Shown in pieces: positions 17,410 to 25,364 of a stretch of 64,000 bases of DNA. Under the pieces are notes generated by a model. It was not told the origin of the DNA. It was given only the letters and a program-made list of their open reading frames with translations, and did not search any database. The translations under genes and the position numbers were made by a program. Origin of the DNA: Halorubrum rutilum (GTDB lineage: Archaea > Halobacteriota > Halobacteria > Halobacteriales > Haloferacaceae); the NCBI RefSeq assembly GCF_024494565.1, contig NZ_JANHDN010000003.1:124001-188000 (forward strand). Reading direction: 5' to 3'. Within the stretch, counting starts at the first letter, position 1, and each line of letters opens with the position of its first letter.

Positions 17410-17961
17410 ATGACCGGTCACTCGGCGGCCCGGCTCGCCGCGCTGACGACCGCGCTCCTCCTCGTCTCGGCGCTCGCCGCGAGCGGCGCGGTCGTCGGGG
17501 GCGGCGCGGCACAGGCGGGCGTCGGCGCGGCGCAGGCGGGCGGCCCGGCACAGATGGGCGGCACTTCGGGCGGCGGTCCCGGCGGCGACGGGTCCGGCGG
17601 CGACGTGACGCCGCCGACGCGCTGTTTCGCGGGCGACGGCTACCCGATCTCGATCGGCGAGACCGGGGCGACGATCGACGCGGTCGTCCACCTCTCCGTG
17701 CTGACCGATCCCGCCGCGGGCAACGAGTTCGGGCTGGAGGCGGCCGGGACCCTCGACGGCGACCCCGTCGTGACGCTCGCCGCGGGTGTCCGGCTCACCG
17801 CGCGCGAGGCCGTCGTGAACGGGGTCGACCCGTTCGCGGCGTTCGACGTGTTGTACGCGTACGAACTCAACCTCCCGATGTTCGGCGGGGCGATCGACGA
17901 CGCGGAGTACCGCGACGACGGCCCGCCGATCGAGTCGGGCGCCGGTATCGCTGACTGCTAA
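17410..17961 (+). CDS. Secreted haloarchaeal protein of unknown function
   Basis: A 183-residue protein with a Sec-type signal sequence (residues 1-30: charged start, LTTALLLVSALAASGA, then an Ala-Gly-Gln linker). The mature part begins near TRCFAGDGYPISIGETG and has paired cysteines at its start and end (CFAG and IADC), which could form a disulfide. Domain family not recognised with certainty. Stands alone with its own promoter. Confidence 0.65.
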   Translation: MTGHSAARLAALTTALLLVSALAASGAVVGGGAAQAGVGAAQAGGPAQMGGTSGGGPGGDGSGGDVTPPTRCFAGDGYPISIGETGATIDAVVHLSVLTDPAAGNEFGLEAAGTLDGDPVVTLAAGVRLTAREAVVNGVDPFAAFDVLYAYELNLPMFGGAIDDAEYRDDGPPIESGAGIADC

Positions 17962-18012
17962 GGCGGGACGCGCCTCGCGTTCCGCCGCCGTCGTCGCCTC
18001 CCTCGCGTCCCG

Positions 18013-18597
18013 TTACTCCTCGTCGCCGTCGCGTTCCCCGCGCGCCGGCGAGCGAACGCCGCGAATGATCCCCAGCAGCTCCCGCCGCGCGTCCTCGGCG
18101 TCTCGACCGGCCGGATACGCGTCCGCACCGAGCGGGTAGGCGCCCCCGGCGAGGAGGTACTCGTCGGTCGCCCAGACCGCGAGCAGCGCCTCGACCGGGA
18201 CCTCGCGGTCGCCGCCGCGACCGCCGTCGCTCCCGAGGCGGCAGTCGCCGCGGAAGGTCCAGAGCGTCGCGCGCGATCCCGCCGGGTCGTCGACCGCGAT
18301 CTCGCGGTCGCCGCGGCGCTGGACCGCCTCGATGTCGCGGTCGGCGAGCCGGTCGCGGAACCCCTCCCTGGCCCGGCGCTCGACCAGCCGTGTGAGCGCG
18401 GCGTTCGGCGCGGTCTCGGGACGGATCCGCAGGCGACTCGCGAAACAGAAGGGCCGCGGCGCCGTCGCGTCCGCCCGCTCGTACCGCACCGTGCTCGCGG
18501 TCACCGAGACGGGACCCGCGGCGAACGGGCGGTCCGTCGACTCGGCGACGCGTCGCCAGCCGTCGAGGCGGTCGGCGGGCACGACGGGCGGGTCCAT
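18013..18597 (-). CDS. Conserved-type haloarchaeal protein, function unknown
   Basis: A 194-residue soluble protein, arginine- and aspartate-rich. Contains WRRVAESTDRPF near the start, a central strand-rich part and a C-terminal segment VPVEALLAVWATDEYLLAGGAYPLG. No cofactor motif or signal peptide seen. A TATA-like TTTTAAT about 27 bp upstream on the minus strand (18619-18628) supports the ATG. Convergent with the secreted protein gene. Confidence 0.6.
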   Translation of the reverse strand: MDPPVVPADRLDGWRRVAESTDRPFAAGPVSVTASTVRYERADATAPRPFCFASRLRIRPETAPNAALTRLVERRAREGFRDRLADRDIEAVQRRGDREIAVDDPAGSRATLWTFRGDCRLGSDGGRGGDREVPVEALLAVWATDEYLLAGGAYPLGADAYPAGRDAEDARRELLGIIRGVRSPARGERDGDEE

Positions 18598-18724
18598 GGC
18601 GGCCGTTCGCCGGGAAGGTAATTAAAAGCGGGCGCGGGCCGGAGCGTCGTCGGGGCGGTGAGGGGAGGGACGTGGAGGGGTCACAGCGTGCCGCGGCGGG
18701 CCGAGAGGAACCGCTCGGGGCCGG

Positions 18725-19045
18725 TCAGTGGTCGTCCTCCCGCCACTTGTGCTCGCACTCGGTGCAGACGAAGAAGCGCGTCTCGGACTCGTCGGCCGAG
18801 CGGATCTGCTGCATGTACCAGTACGCGCGGTCGTTGCCGCACTCCGGGCAGTGCGCCGTCGTCTGCGGGAGCCCCTTGTCCTCCGCGTCGCTCACGTCGA
18901 TGACCTCGGACTCGACCTGCGACTCGGTGGTCCACTCGTCGTCGCCGTCGTCGCGTCCGACCTCGTTGCCGCAGGAGTCGCACACCCAGTGGTCCTCGCC
19001 CTCGCCCGACTTCATCATCGAACCGCACTCGTCGCAGAACTTCAT
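18725..19045 (-). CDS. tfs: Transcription factor S (TFIIS/Rpb9-like)
   Basis: A 106-residue RNA cleavage factor for archaeal RNA polymerase. It has two zinc ribbons: N-terminal C4, C7, C22, C25 and C-terminal C66, C69, C94, C97. The loop QQIRSADESETRF holds the acidic Asp-Glu pair that reaches the polymerase active site and stimulates transcript cleavage. An acidic linker of about 30 residues joins the ribbons. Leaderless start 27 bp after a strong TATA box. Confidence 0.95.
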   Translation of the reverse strand: MKFCDECGSMMKSGEGEDHWVCDSCGNEVGRDDGDDEWTTESQVESEVIDVSDAEDKGLPQTTAHCPECGNDRAYWYMQQIRSADESETRFFVCTECEHKWREDDH

Positions 19046-19067
19046 GGCGGAACCCAGCCGCGGATCG

Positions 19068-19077
19068 CATATAAACG
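19068..19077 (-). promoter_or_regulatory. TATA box of tfs
   Basis: Minus strand GTTTATATGC centred 27 bp before the tfs ATG. Confidence 0.65.
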
Positions 19078-19114
19078 GCGGGATCGCGAACGAACGGGAG
19101 CGTCGCCGGACCCG

Positions 19115-19921
19115 TCACTCGTCGCGGTCGAGGTGCTCGGCGAGCGCGAACCGCACGCGCTCCTCGTCGCTCCCCTTCGTCTCCCGGCCGGTGACGACGA
19201 CCTCGCCGATCTCGGCCGTGTCGTCGACGTGGGTCCCGGCGCAGGCGGTGCGGTCGTAGGGGTCGGCGTCGGCCTCCGGGCCCGCCTCGTCCGCGCCCGC
19301 GGCGCCGATCTCGACGATCCGGAGCTCCTCGATCGAATCGGGGAGGAGGCGGATGCGCGTGCGCTCGGGGTCCAGGGTCGCTTCCGCCTCGGCGCGGTCC
19401 AGCAGGTAGCTCGTCACGGGGCGCTCGTCGGCGACGAGCTCGTTCAGCCGCGCCTCGATTCGGTCGAGGTCCGCGTCGTCGAAGCGGTCGTACGCCGCGT
19501 CGAGGTGCGCGCGGTCGTCGTACAGCTGGTTCCCGGTGGTGGCCGCGTCGAACTCGTCGAGCAGCAGCGCCGACAGCAGGTGCTGGGCGGTGTGGTACCT
19601 CGAGTGGGCCGCCCGACGCGCCGCGTCGATCTCGCCGATCACCGCCGTTCCCGGGTCGGGCGGTGAGGGGTCGCCCCCCTCGTCGCCGGTCGTCGGCGCG
19701 AGCGTGTGGTAGATCGTGTCCTTCTTCTCGACGTCGACGACCCGCCATCGGGCGTCGCCCTCCCCGTCCGCGACGCGGAGCGTGCCCGTGTCGTGGGGCT
19801 GGCCGCCGCCGGTCGGGTAGAACGCCGTCCGGTCGAGGACCACCCGGTCGTCGAGCGTCCGCTCGACGGTCGCCTCGAACGTCGTCACCGCGTCGTCGGC
19901 GAGGTACAGCGCCTCGGTCAT
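19115..19921 (-). CDS. alaX: Alanyl-tRNA editing protein AlaX
   Basis: A 268-residue free-standing editing domain that hydrolyses mischarged Ser- or Gly-tRNA(Ala). Motifs: FYPTGGGQPHDTG in the N-terminal beta-barrel, then HTAQHLLSAL with the zinc-binding HxxxH, and CAGTHVDDTAEIG with the remaining Cys/His ligands. An ATG 27 bp upstream (19948) adds nine residues and is the alternative start. An acidic insert (EAGPEADADPYDR) precedes the CAGTH motif. A purine-rich stretch lies between it and the divergent large pilin-like gene. Confidence 0.9.
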   Translation of the reverse strand: MTEALYLADDAVTTFEATVERTLDDRVVLDRTAFYPTGGGQPHDTGTLRVADGEGDARWRVVDVEKKDTIYHTLAPTTGDEGGDPSPPDPGTAVIGEIDAARRAAHSRYHTAQHLLSALLLDEFDAATTGNQLYDDRAHLDAAYDRFDDADLDRIEARLNELVADERPVTSYLLDRAEAEATLDPERTRIRLLPDSIEELRIVEIGAAGADEAGPEADADPYDRTACAGTHVDDTAEIGEVVVTGRETKGSDEERVRFALAEHLDRDE

Positions 19922-20108
19922 GCCCGAACGAAGCCGCTCCGTCGACATAGGTGGTGCGTTCGGCGCGGGCGACGGGCGCGCCGACCGCGAGCGAGAGCGT
20001 GAGAGACGGGGAGAGGTGCGGGAGAGACGTGTCTGGGGACCGAACCGCGGTCTCAGCGCTGATACTCGGACGTCGACGCTTATCAGTGCTCCCGCCGTAG
20101 ACGGCCGC

Positions 20109-21950
20109 ATGGACAGCCGCGACCGCGCACAGAGCGAGGTGATCGGGACCGTGCTCCTCATCGGGCTCACGATCACGGCGGTGGGGGTGACGGTCGCGAT
20201 CGGCTCGGCCGCGCTCGCCGACGCGCAGGCGTCGGCCGACGTGCAGCGCGTCGAGGGGGCGATGACGCAGGTCGACTCGAAGACGAGCCTCGTCGCGCAC
20301 GGCGGGTCGACGAGCCAGCGCGTCCGGCTCGATCCCGGCTCGACGGCGAACGCCCGCATCGACGGGGACGCGGGCCGGATGCGGATCGAGGTCGAGACGG
20401 AGGACGGCGACGTCGAGGCGCGGAACGTGACGCTCGGCGCCGTGGTCTACGAGCGCGGCGACGACCGCGTGGCGTACCAGGGCGGCGGCGTCTGGCGCGC
20501 GAACGAGGGCGGCTCGTGGATGGTGTCGCCGCCGGAGTTCCACTACCGCGGCGACACGCTCACCCTCCCGCTGGTGACGATCGACGGCGAGGACGGTCGC
20601 TTCCGCGACTCGGCGGTCGTCACCCGGAACGCGAGCCGTCCGGACCAGTTGTTCCCGAGCGGGGACGTCTCGAACCCGCTGCTCGGCGGGAACGTCACCG
20701 TCACCGTCGAGAGCGAGTACGCTCAGGCGTGGGGGCGGTTCTTCGAGTCGCGCACCGAAGCGAACGTGACGCGGCTGGCCGACGACGAGGTCGAGGTGCG
20801 GCTCCGGACGGTGACGACCCATCCCGCGCTCAACGCGAGCGTCTCGTCCGTGGCACAGTCACAGCTCGCTCTCGGCGGCGTCACGTCTCTTTACGCGGAC
20901 AGTTACGACTCGTCCCAGGGGGCGTACGATCCTGATACCGCGGGCAGTGAGGCTCGAATACGAACGAGCGGACAGTTTCAGCTGGTCGCAAACGGCGGGG
21001 GACCGGACTCGTTCGAGGTTCGCGGAGATGTTGTGGCAGATTCATTTAATCCCTCACAGAATAGTAGTAAATGGAAAAAGAATACAAATATAACTGGAGA
21101 TCTGATTCGAAACAGCGGATCTATCGATCCCGGCCCGACCTCGGGTGCGATAGCCGAGCGAATAGCGCAAGTCAAGGCGCTCGGCCTCGACGAACCCGGA
21201 GAGTGTCGCAGCGATTCCGAATTCGATGACGGAGGCACCCACCCGATCAGCGAAGATACGTGCTTCGCGGACGGCCTCGAAGTATCCGACGGGACCACGC
21301 TCCGGATCGAGGACGGATCGACGGTTCACGTCCAGGGAGGCCTTGACGTGGGCGAAAATGGGAGAGTCGTGTTCGATAGCACGAGCGGTGACATCGAGGT
21401 CCTCCTAGAGGACGAGCTCTCTATCGAGAGCGACGGACGGATCGACTCGGTAGGTGGTGGCCGCAACGTCCTCTCCGTCGACGCCGGAATAGACGTTCAG
21501 GACCAGGGGTCGATCGAGACGGACGAGGACACCCGCCTCGACCTGTACAACACCGGCGAGATAGATCTCTCGGATAGGGCACAGATCACCGCGGACGGGG
21601 ACGTGGCGGGCAACCTCTGGCTCTATTCGAGCGGGAGCGAGATCGAATTCGACGGTCCCGGCGAAGATAGCGTCGACGACAGGGACATTCGGTTTACCGG
21701 CGTCCTCTACGCTCCCCAGAGCGAGGCGTACGTCGAGGGGAGAGTCACATTCAAGGGGTCGAACACGTTTCTGAGCGTCAATTCGGGCGAAGCCGACGAC
21801 AACGGAAACGGCGGCAACGACGATTACGTCGATATCAGCTTCCATTACGACGAGGCGCTTCAGGGATCTCACCCGTTCGGGGGCGGCTCCGTTCCGGTCG
21901 TGAGTCACCTCCACGTCTCCCGCCATCGGGTAGTTATTGAGACGAACTGA
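20109..21950 (+). CDS. Large type IV pilin-like surface protein with beta-helix-like C-terminal extension
   Basis: A 613-residue protein. N-terminus DRAQSEVIGTVLLIGLTITAVG is a class III (prepilin-peptidase) signal. Residues about 30-250 match the 272-residue product of 21987-22805: GAVVYERGDD...VSPPEF and VESEYAQAWGRFF recur there in the same order. From about residue 330 the sequence is repetitive and strand-rich (ESDGRIDS, VQDQGSIET, LYNTGEIDL), resembling a bactofilin-like beta-helix. This part has lower GC content, and the junction around 21030-21120 is AT-rich. Convergent with the pil operon. Likely a surface-exposed pilus or adhesion subunit; earlier in-frame starts are ignored because the signal fits only at 20109. 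Confidence 0.8.
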   Translation: MDSRDRAQSEVIGTVLLIGLTITAVGVTVAIGSAALADAQASADVQRVEGAMTQVDSKTSLVAHGGSTSQRVRLDPGSTANARIDGDAGRMRIEVETEDGDVEARNVTLGAVVYERGDDRVAYQGGGVWRANEGGSWMVSPPEFHYRGDTLTLPLVTIDGEDGRFRDSAVVTRNASRPDQLFPSGDVSNPLLGGNVTVTVESEYAQAWGRFFESRTEANVTRLADDEVEVRLRTVTTHPALNASVSSVAQSQLALGGVTSLYADSYDSSQGAYDPDTAGSEARIRTSGQFQLVANGGGPDSFEVRGDVVADSFNPSQNSSKWKKNTNITGDLIRNSGSIDPGPTSGAIAERIAQVKALGLDEPGECRSDSEFDDGGTHPISEDTCFADGLEVSDGTTLRIEDGSTVHVQGGLDVGENGRVVFDSTSGDIEVLLEDELSIESDGRIDSVGGGRNVLSVDAGIDVQDQGSIETDEDTRLDLYNTGEIDLSDRAQITADGDVAGNLWLYSSGSEIEFDGPGEDSVDDRDIRFTGVLYAPQSEAYVEGRVTFKGSNTFLSVNSGEADDNGNGGNDDYVDISFHYDEALQGSHPFGGGSVPVVSHLHVSRHRVVIETN

Positions 21951-21986
21951 GCGGAGCGTCTGCCGACGGGGTTCACTTCGGCGCCG

Positions 21987-22805
21987 TCACCGTCGCAGGG
22001 AGACGATGCGAGTGAGGTGCTGGACATAGACCTGATCGTCGTTGACGATGCGGGCGACCGCGACGCCGTCGGCGCCGGCGGGTGTGACTTCCTCGAAACC
22101 GTCGGTTCGTTGGAAGTACCGACGCCACGCACCGGCATGTGCGCTCTCTACCCGGAGGTGCAACGTCTCACCAGCCGCGTCGAACCGGCTCGTCTCCGAT
22201 CCGGTGTCCAACTGATCGACGGTGGTGATCTGGACGGTCCCCTCACCGGTGACGCTGGCGTCCGCCTCTTCCGGCACCAGATCGACGATCGGTATCGTCG
22301 TCCGGTCGTACGCGGCGACGAACCGCGGGTCGGAGAGCATCACGGAACCGTCCCCGTCGCTCCGAACCAAAGCACCGGCGTCGTAGGCGATCACCGTATC
22401 CCCGTCGCGGTACGTGAGCGAGCCCGCCTGCCACTCAGCGAGCGTCACGTTATCGCCGCCGCCGGTCGTCCGGTTAAGAACGAACCGCGTCTCGCCCGAC
22501 GTCGCGAGGGTACCGCCGGCCAGCCGGATCTCGGTGGCCCGACTGGGGTCGCCGTACCGCTGGACGTCCCGGAGGTTGTCGTCGAACACGTCGAACGCGC
22601 GCTCGACGTTGGCGACGCGTTCGGCCTCCCGGCGGTCCTCGACGCCGGTGATCCCGACCGCGAACACCGTGCCGATGGTGATCGTGATGAGCGAGAAGAC
22701 GAGGATGTACCCGACCACGTCGCTCACGCCGCGGTCGTCGCCTCCGAACGCGCGCCGGGACGCGTCGAGGTCGACGGCGACGGTCCGAGAGCGCCGGTCG
22801 CTCAT
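21987..22805 (-). CDS. Type IV pilin-like protein, DUF7289 type
   Basis: A 272-residue protein with a polar leader of 25 residues, then DRGVSDVVGYILVFSLITITIGTVFAVG, a class III signal plus transmembrane helix, then a long extracellular domain ending VYVQHLTRIVSLRR. It is paralogous to the N-terminal half of the 20109-21950 product. Last gene of the pil operon; its start overlaps the previous gene by 4 bp. Family label DUF7289 is from memory. Confidence 0.75.
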   Translation of the reverse strand: MSDRRSRTVAVDLDASRRAFGGDDRGVSDVVGYILVFSLITITIGTVFAVGITGVEDRREAERVANVERAFDVFDDNLRDVQRYGDPSRATEIRLAGGTLATSGETRFVLNRTTGGGDNVTLAEWQAGSLTYRDGDTVIAYDAGALVRSDGDGSVMLSDPRFVAAYDRTTIPIVDLVPEEADASVTGEGTVQITTVDQLDTGSETSRFDAAGETLHLRVESAHAGAWRRYFQRTDGFEEVTPAGADGVAVARIVNDDQVYVQHLTRIVSLRR

Positions 22806-23290
22806 CGGTCGGTCACCTCCAACTCGTCGTCGCCCGGGTCGTACGCGATCCGTATCGGCCCGCCGGAGACGGTCGTCTCGGCGACGCGCTCGGTCGCCGC
22901 GTGCGGGACCCGAACGGTCACGTCGGGGTCGTCGGTCCGCAGCGTCACGCCGTCGTCGTCGACCGCGATCCGGTACGTGGACCCGGCGACTCGCTCGGGG
23001 AGGTCGACGGAGACGGTCACCGCGTCGGGACCGCCCGCTCCGTCCGCCCGGGCCGCCCTGACGAGCCGGTCCGCGCTCTCTAAGTTCGCCACCGTCGTCT
23101 GGCCCGTCACCTCCAGGTTCCCCCGGACGACGCGCTCGGTCTGGGAGTCGACGACCCCGCCGACGCCGACGACGACCCCCGAGAGCAGCACCGCGCCGAT
23201 GGCGAGCGTCAGCACGTAGCCGACGGCGACGCTCACCGCGCGGTCGTCGCGGACGAGGCCCGACCGCCCGCCGAGCCGGCGTTCACGCAT
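22802..23290 (-). CDS. Type IV pilin-like protein, DUF7266 type
   Basis: A 162-residue protein. After a short basic start, DRAVSVAVGYVLTLAIGAVLLSGVVVGVG is a class III signal/helix. The rest is a small extracellular strand-rich domain (VDLPERVAGSTYRIAVDDDGV). The ATG at 23290 overlaps the upstream gene by 8 bp; the ATG at 23299 is possible. Translationally coupled to neighbours on both sides. DUF number from memory. Confidence 0.72.
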   Translation of the reverse strand: MRERRLGGRSGLVRDDRAVSVAVGYVLTLAIGAVLLSGVVVGVGGVVDSQTERVVRGNLEVTGQTTVANLESADRLVRAARADGAGGPDAVTVSVDLPERVAGSTYRIAVDDDGVTLRTDDPDVTVRVPHAATERVAETTVSGGPIRIAYDPGDDELEVTDR

Positions 23291-24206
23291 CGGGCTCACC
23301 CGGGGCGACCCGGATCGGCGTCTCGAACCGCAGGTCGGCGGTGCGGTAGCGGAACTCGATCGTCGCCGCGTAGACGGCGTCTCGGACCGTCAACGCGGTG
23401 TCGCTCTCGGGGTTCGCGTCGGTCCCCACGGTCGCGGTCACCTCCGCCTCGGCCTCATCCGCGTTCTCGAACTCGATGTCGAACGGTCCGTCGTCCTCGT
23501 CGCTCAGGCTCTCCGGCCAGACCATCGGACACGGCTCGCCGTCGAGGCGGTCGCCGGTGAGGTCGAGCACGGCGGGATCTCCGGAGGCGGGATATCGACA
23601 CCGCTCCGTCGGGGTCGAGCCGTTCTCCCCGCGGGCGACCACGACGTCGCCGTCGTTCTCGTACAGGTACACCTCGTGGGTGGTGTTGGCCGCGGTGTCG
23701 TTGAGGACGACGGTGAACGCCGCGGCTTCCGTCGACGGCAGGTCGCTCCCGTTGGCGACCGAGAACGCGCGGATCCGGTCGACCTCACCGATCGTCGTCG
23801 AGTCGTTGACCGAACCGGTGAGATACTGACCCGGGGTGGTGCTGAGGAGATCGACGGCGGCGATCCCGCCTCGACTCGCGTAGCGCGCCGTCAGGTTCCG
23901 GTCGATCGCGTCGACGCTGGCCTCGATGTCCGCGTCGCTCGTCGACCCGTCTCGGTTCGCGGCGTCGAGACGCGCCCCCGTCTCCTCGACGACCGCCGCG
24001 CGGACCTCCAGCGCCTCGCCGTCGGCGGCCTCGACGCCGCGGGTGGCGACGTTCTCGCCGTAGATGCTCGCGTTCAGGAGGACCACGAGCGCCACGAGCG
24101 AGACGGCCACGACGAGCCCGGAGATCAGCAGGAGCTGACCGCGGTCCGCGTCGCGGAAGCGTTCGCGAGGGTCGTCGCCGTCGAAGGCCGGGATCATAGC
24201 TGCCAT
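23283..24206 (-). CDS. Type IV pilus-associated protein, DUF7261 type
   Basis: A 307-residue protein: cytoplasmic leader, then DRGQLLLISGLVVAVSLVALVVLLNASIY as class III signal and helix, then a large extracellular domain with many N-glycosylation sequons (for example NGSDL, NDTAANTT, NGSTP). Two Cys near ERCRYP and EPCPMV may pair. Overlaps the DUF7288-type gene by 13 bp. Function within the pilus is not known. Confidence 0.72.
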   Translation of the reverse strand: MAAMIPAFDGDDPRERFRDADRGQLLLISGLVVAVSLVALVVLLNASIYGENVATRGVEAADGEALEVRAAVVEETGARLDAANRDGSTSDADIEASVDAIDRNLTARYASRGGIAAVDLLSTTPGQYLTGSVNDSTTIGEVDRIRAFSVANGSDLPSTEAAAFTVVLNDTAANTTHEVYLYENDGDVVVARGENGSTPTERCRYPASGDPAVLDLTGDRLDGEPCPMVWPESLSDEDDGPFDIEFENADEAEAEVTATVGTDANPESDTALTVRDAVYAATIEFRYRTADLRFETPIRVAPGEPDA

Positions 24207-24793
24207 ACGGTGATCCGCACCTCCACGCGATAGATCGGTCGGGTGTCGGGGTCTTCCGCGTAGAACGACTGGTCATCGTCCGCGGCGACCTGCGCGAGCG
24301 TCCTGTCCTCGTACCCGGGCATCGTCAGGTTCGCGTCGTCGGTCAACACGACGGTCCGCGTCGCCGTCACGGCGTTGTCGCTCGGCGAGCCCATGTCCAC
24401 CAGCGGCGTCGACTCCCCGTACCGCGGCCCGTGCCGGAGCTCGACGTTGAACGCGATCCGCGCGTCGCGGAAGGTCCGGTTCAGCGCCTCGCCGAACCCG
24501 TTCGGCGGTCCCCCCGCGGTGAACGGCCCGGGCGTCCCCGACGCCCTGAACGAGCTCCTGTTCGGGTCCCACCGGAGCGCCGCCTCCCGCAGGTCGCCGT
24601 TCGCGGCGCTCGTCTCCAGCAGGTCGGTCGCGACCGCGCGCTGCTGGTTCTCCAAGTGCTGGTTGGACGTGCTGGCCGACAGCGGCGTGACGGCGGTCGC
24701 CTGCAGTGCGAACGTCAGCCCGGCGACGATCAGGATCGCCGCGGCGAACGCCTCCAGCGTGTGCGCCTGCCCCCGGTCGTCGATCCGGCTCAT
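24194..24793 (-). CDS. Type IV pilus-associated protein, DUF7288 type
   Basis: A 199-residue protein that starts almost directly with the signal: DDRGQAHTLEAFAAAILIVAGLTFALQ. The mature region has a polar domain containing RTFRDARIAFNVELRHG and ends VRITVWQL. The short leader and Glu within the first helix resemble true pilins or minor pilins (compare Glu at position 5 of classical pilins). Start lies 1 bp after the preceding stop codon. Confidence 0.72.
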   Translation of the reverse strand: MSRIDDRGQAHTLEAFAAAILIVAGLTFALQATAVTPLSASTSNQHLENQQRAVATDLLETSAANGDLREAALRWDPNRSSFRASGTPGPFTAGGPPNGFGEALNRTFRDARIAFNVELRHGPRYGESTPLVDMGSPSDNAVTATRTVVLTDDANLTMPGYEDRTLAQVAADDDQSFYAEDPDTRPIYRVEVRITVWQL

Positions 24794-24794
24794 C

Positions 24795-25364
24795 TCACCA
24801 CACCCACACCGTGAGCCGGTACTGGTCCCCGCGGATCGAGACGACCCGCTGCGAGGCGCTGACGCCGCCGCGGTCGACGCGGACCGAGTCGGTCGTGCCG
24901 CGGCGCAGTTCGAGCGCGTGCGTTCCGTACCGCGTGTCGATCGAGAGGTCCAGCGGGTCGGCGATCGGGTCCGACTCGTTCAGCTCGTGGATCGCGACCA
25001 ACACCTCCTCGTCGAGCCCGAACCGGGTCGCGACGTCGTCTTCGACCCCCTCGGGGCAGCCGGCCTCGTCGGCGAGGCCGGCGTCAGGCTCGAAGAAGGC
25101 GACGGTACAGGCCGGCGACAGCACCCCGGGCTCCGTCGGCGACGCGGCGAGGAGGTCCCCCGCGAGCCCGGCCGCGACCCGGTCGCTCACGACCGGTGAG
25201 GCGGTCGCGGGGCCGGTGAACGGGTCGAACAGCGTCGGGGTGAACGCGATCACGAACGCCAGCGTCAGCAGGAACACGCTCGCGCCGACGGCGAAGTCGA
25301 TCGGGGTCTGCGCGCGGGCCGTTTCGCTCGACCCGAGTCCGCGTCGCCGCGGCTCACCCGACAT
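24795..25364 (-). CDS. Type IV pilus-associated protein, DUF7287 type
   Basis: A 189-residue protein with a 17-residue polar leader, then RAQTPIDFAVGASVFLLTLAFVIAF, a class III signal with helix. Two cysteines in the mature part (PACTVAFF and AGCPEG) could form a disulfide. The C-terminus RLTVWVW resembles the end of the DUF7288-type neighbour. Overlaps pilC by 11 bp. Confidence 0.72.
   Translation of the reverse strand: MSGEPRRRGLGSSETARAQTPIDFAVGASVFLLTLAFVIAFTPTLFDPFTGPATASPVVSDRVAAGLAGDLLAASPTEPGVLSPACTVAFFEPDAGLADEAGCPEGVEDDVATRFGLDEEVLVAIHELNESDPIADPLDLSIDTRYGTHALELRRGTTDSVRVDRGGVSASQRVVSIRGDQYRLTVWVW

Noticed and set aside
19960..20040. Purine-rich stretch between alaX and the large pilin-like gene
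   Set aside because: Only moderately biased and interrupted by pyrimidines, so not listed with the two clearer tracts.
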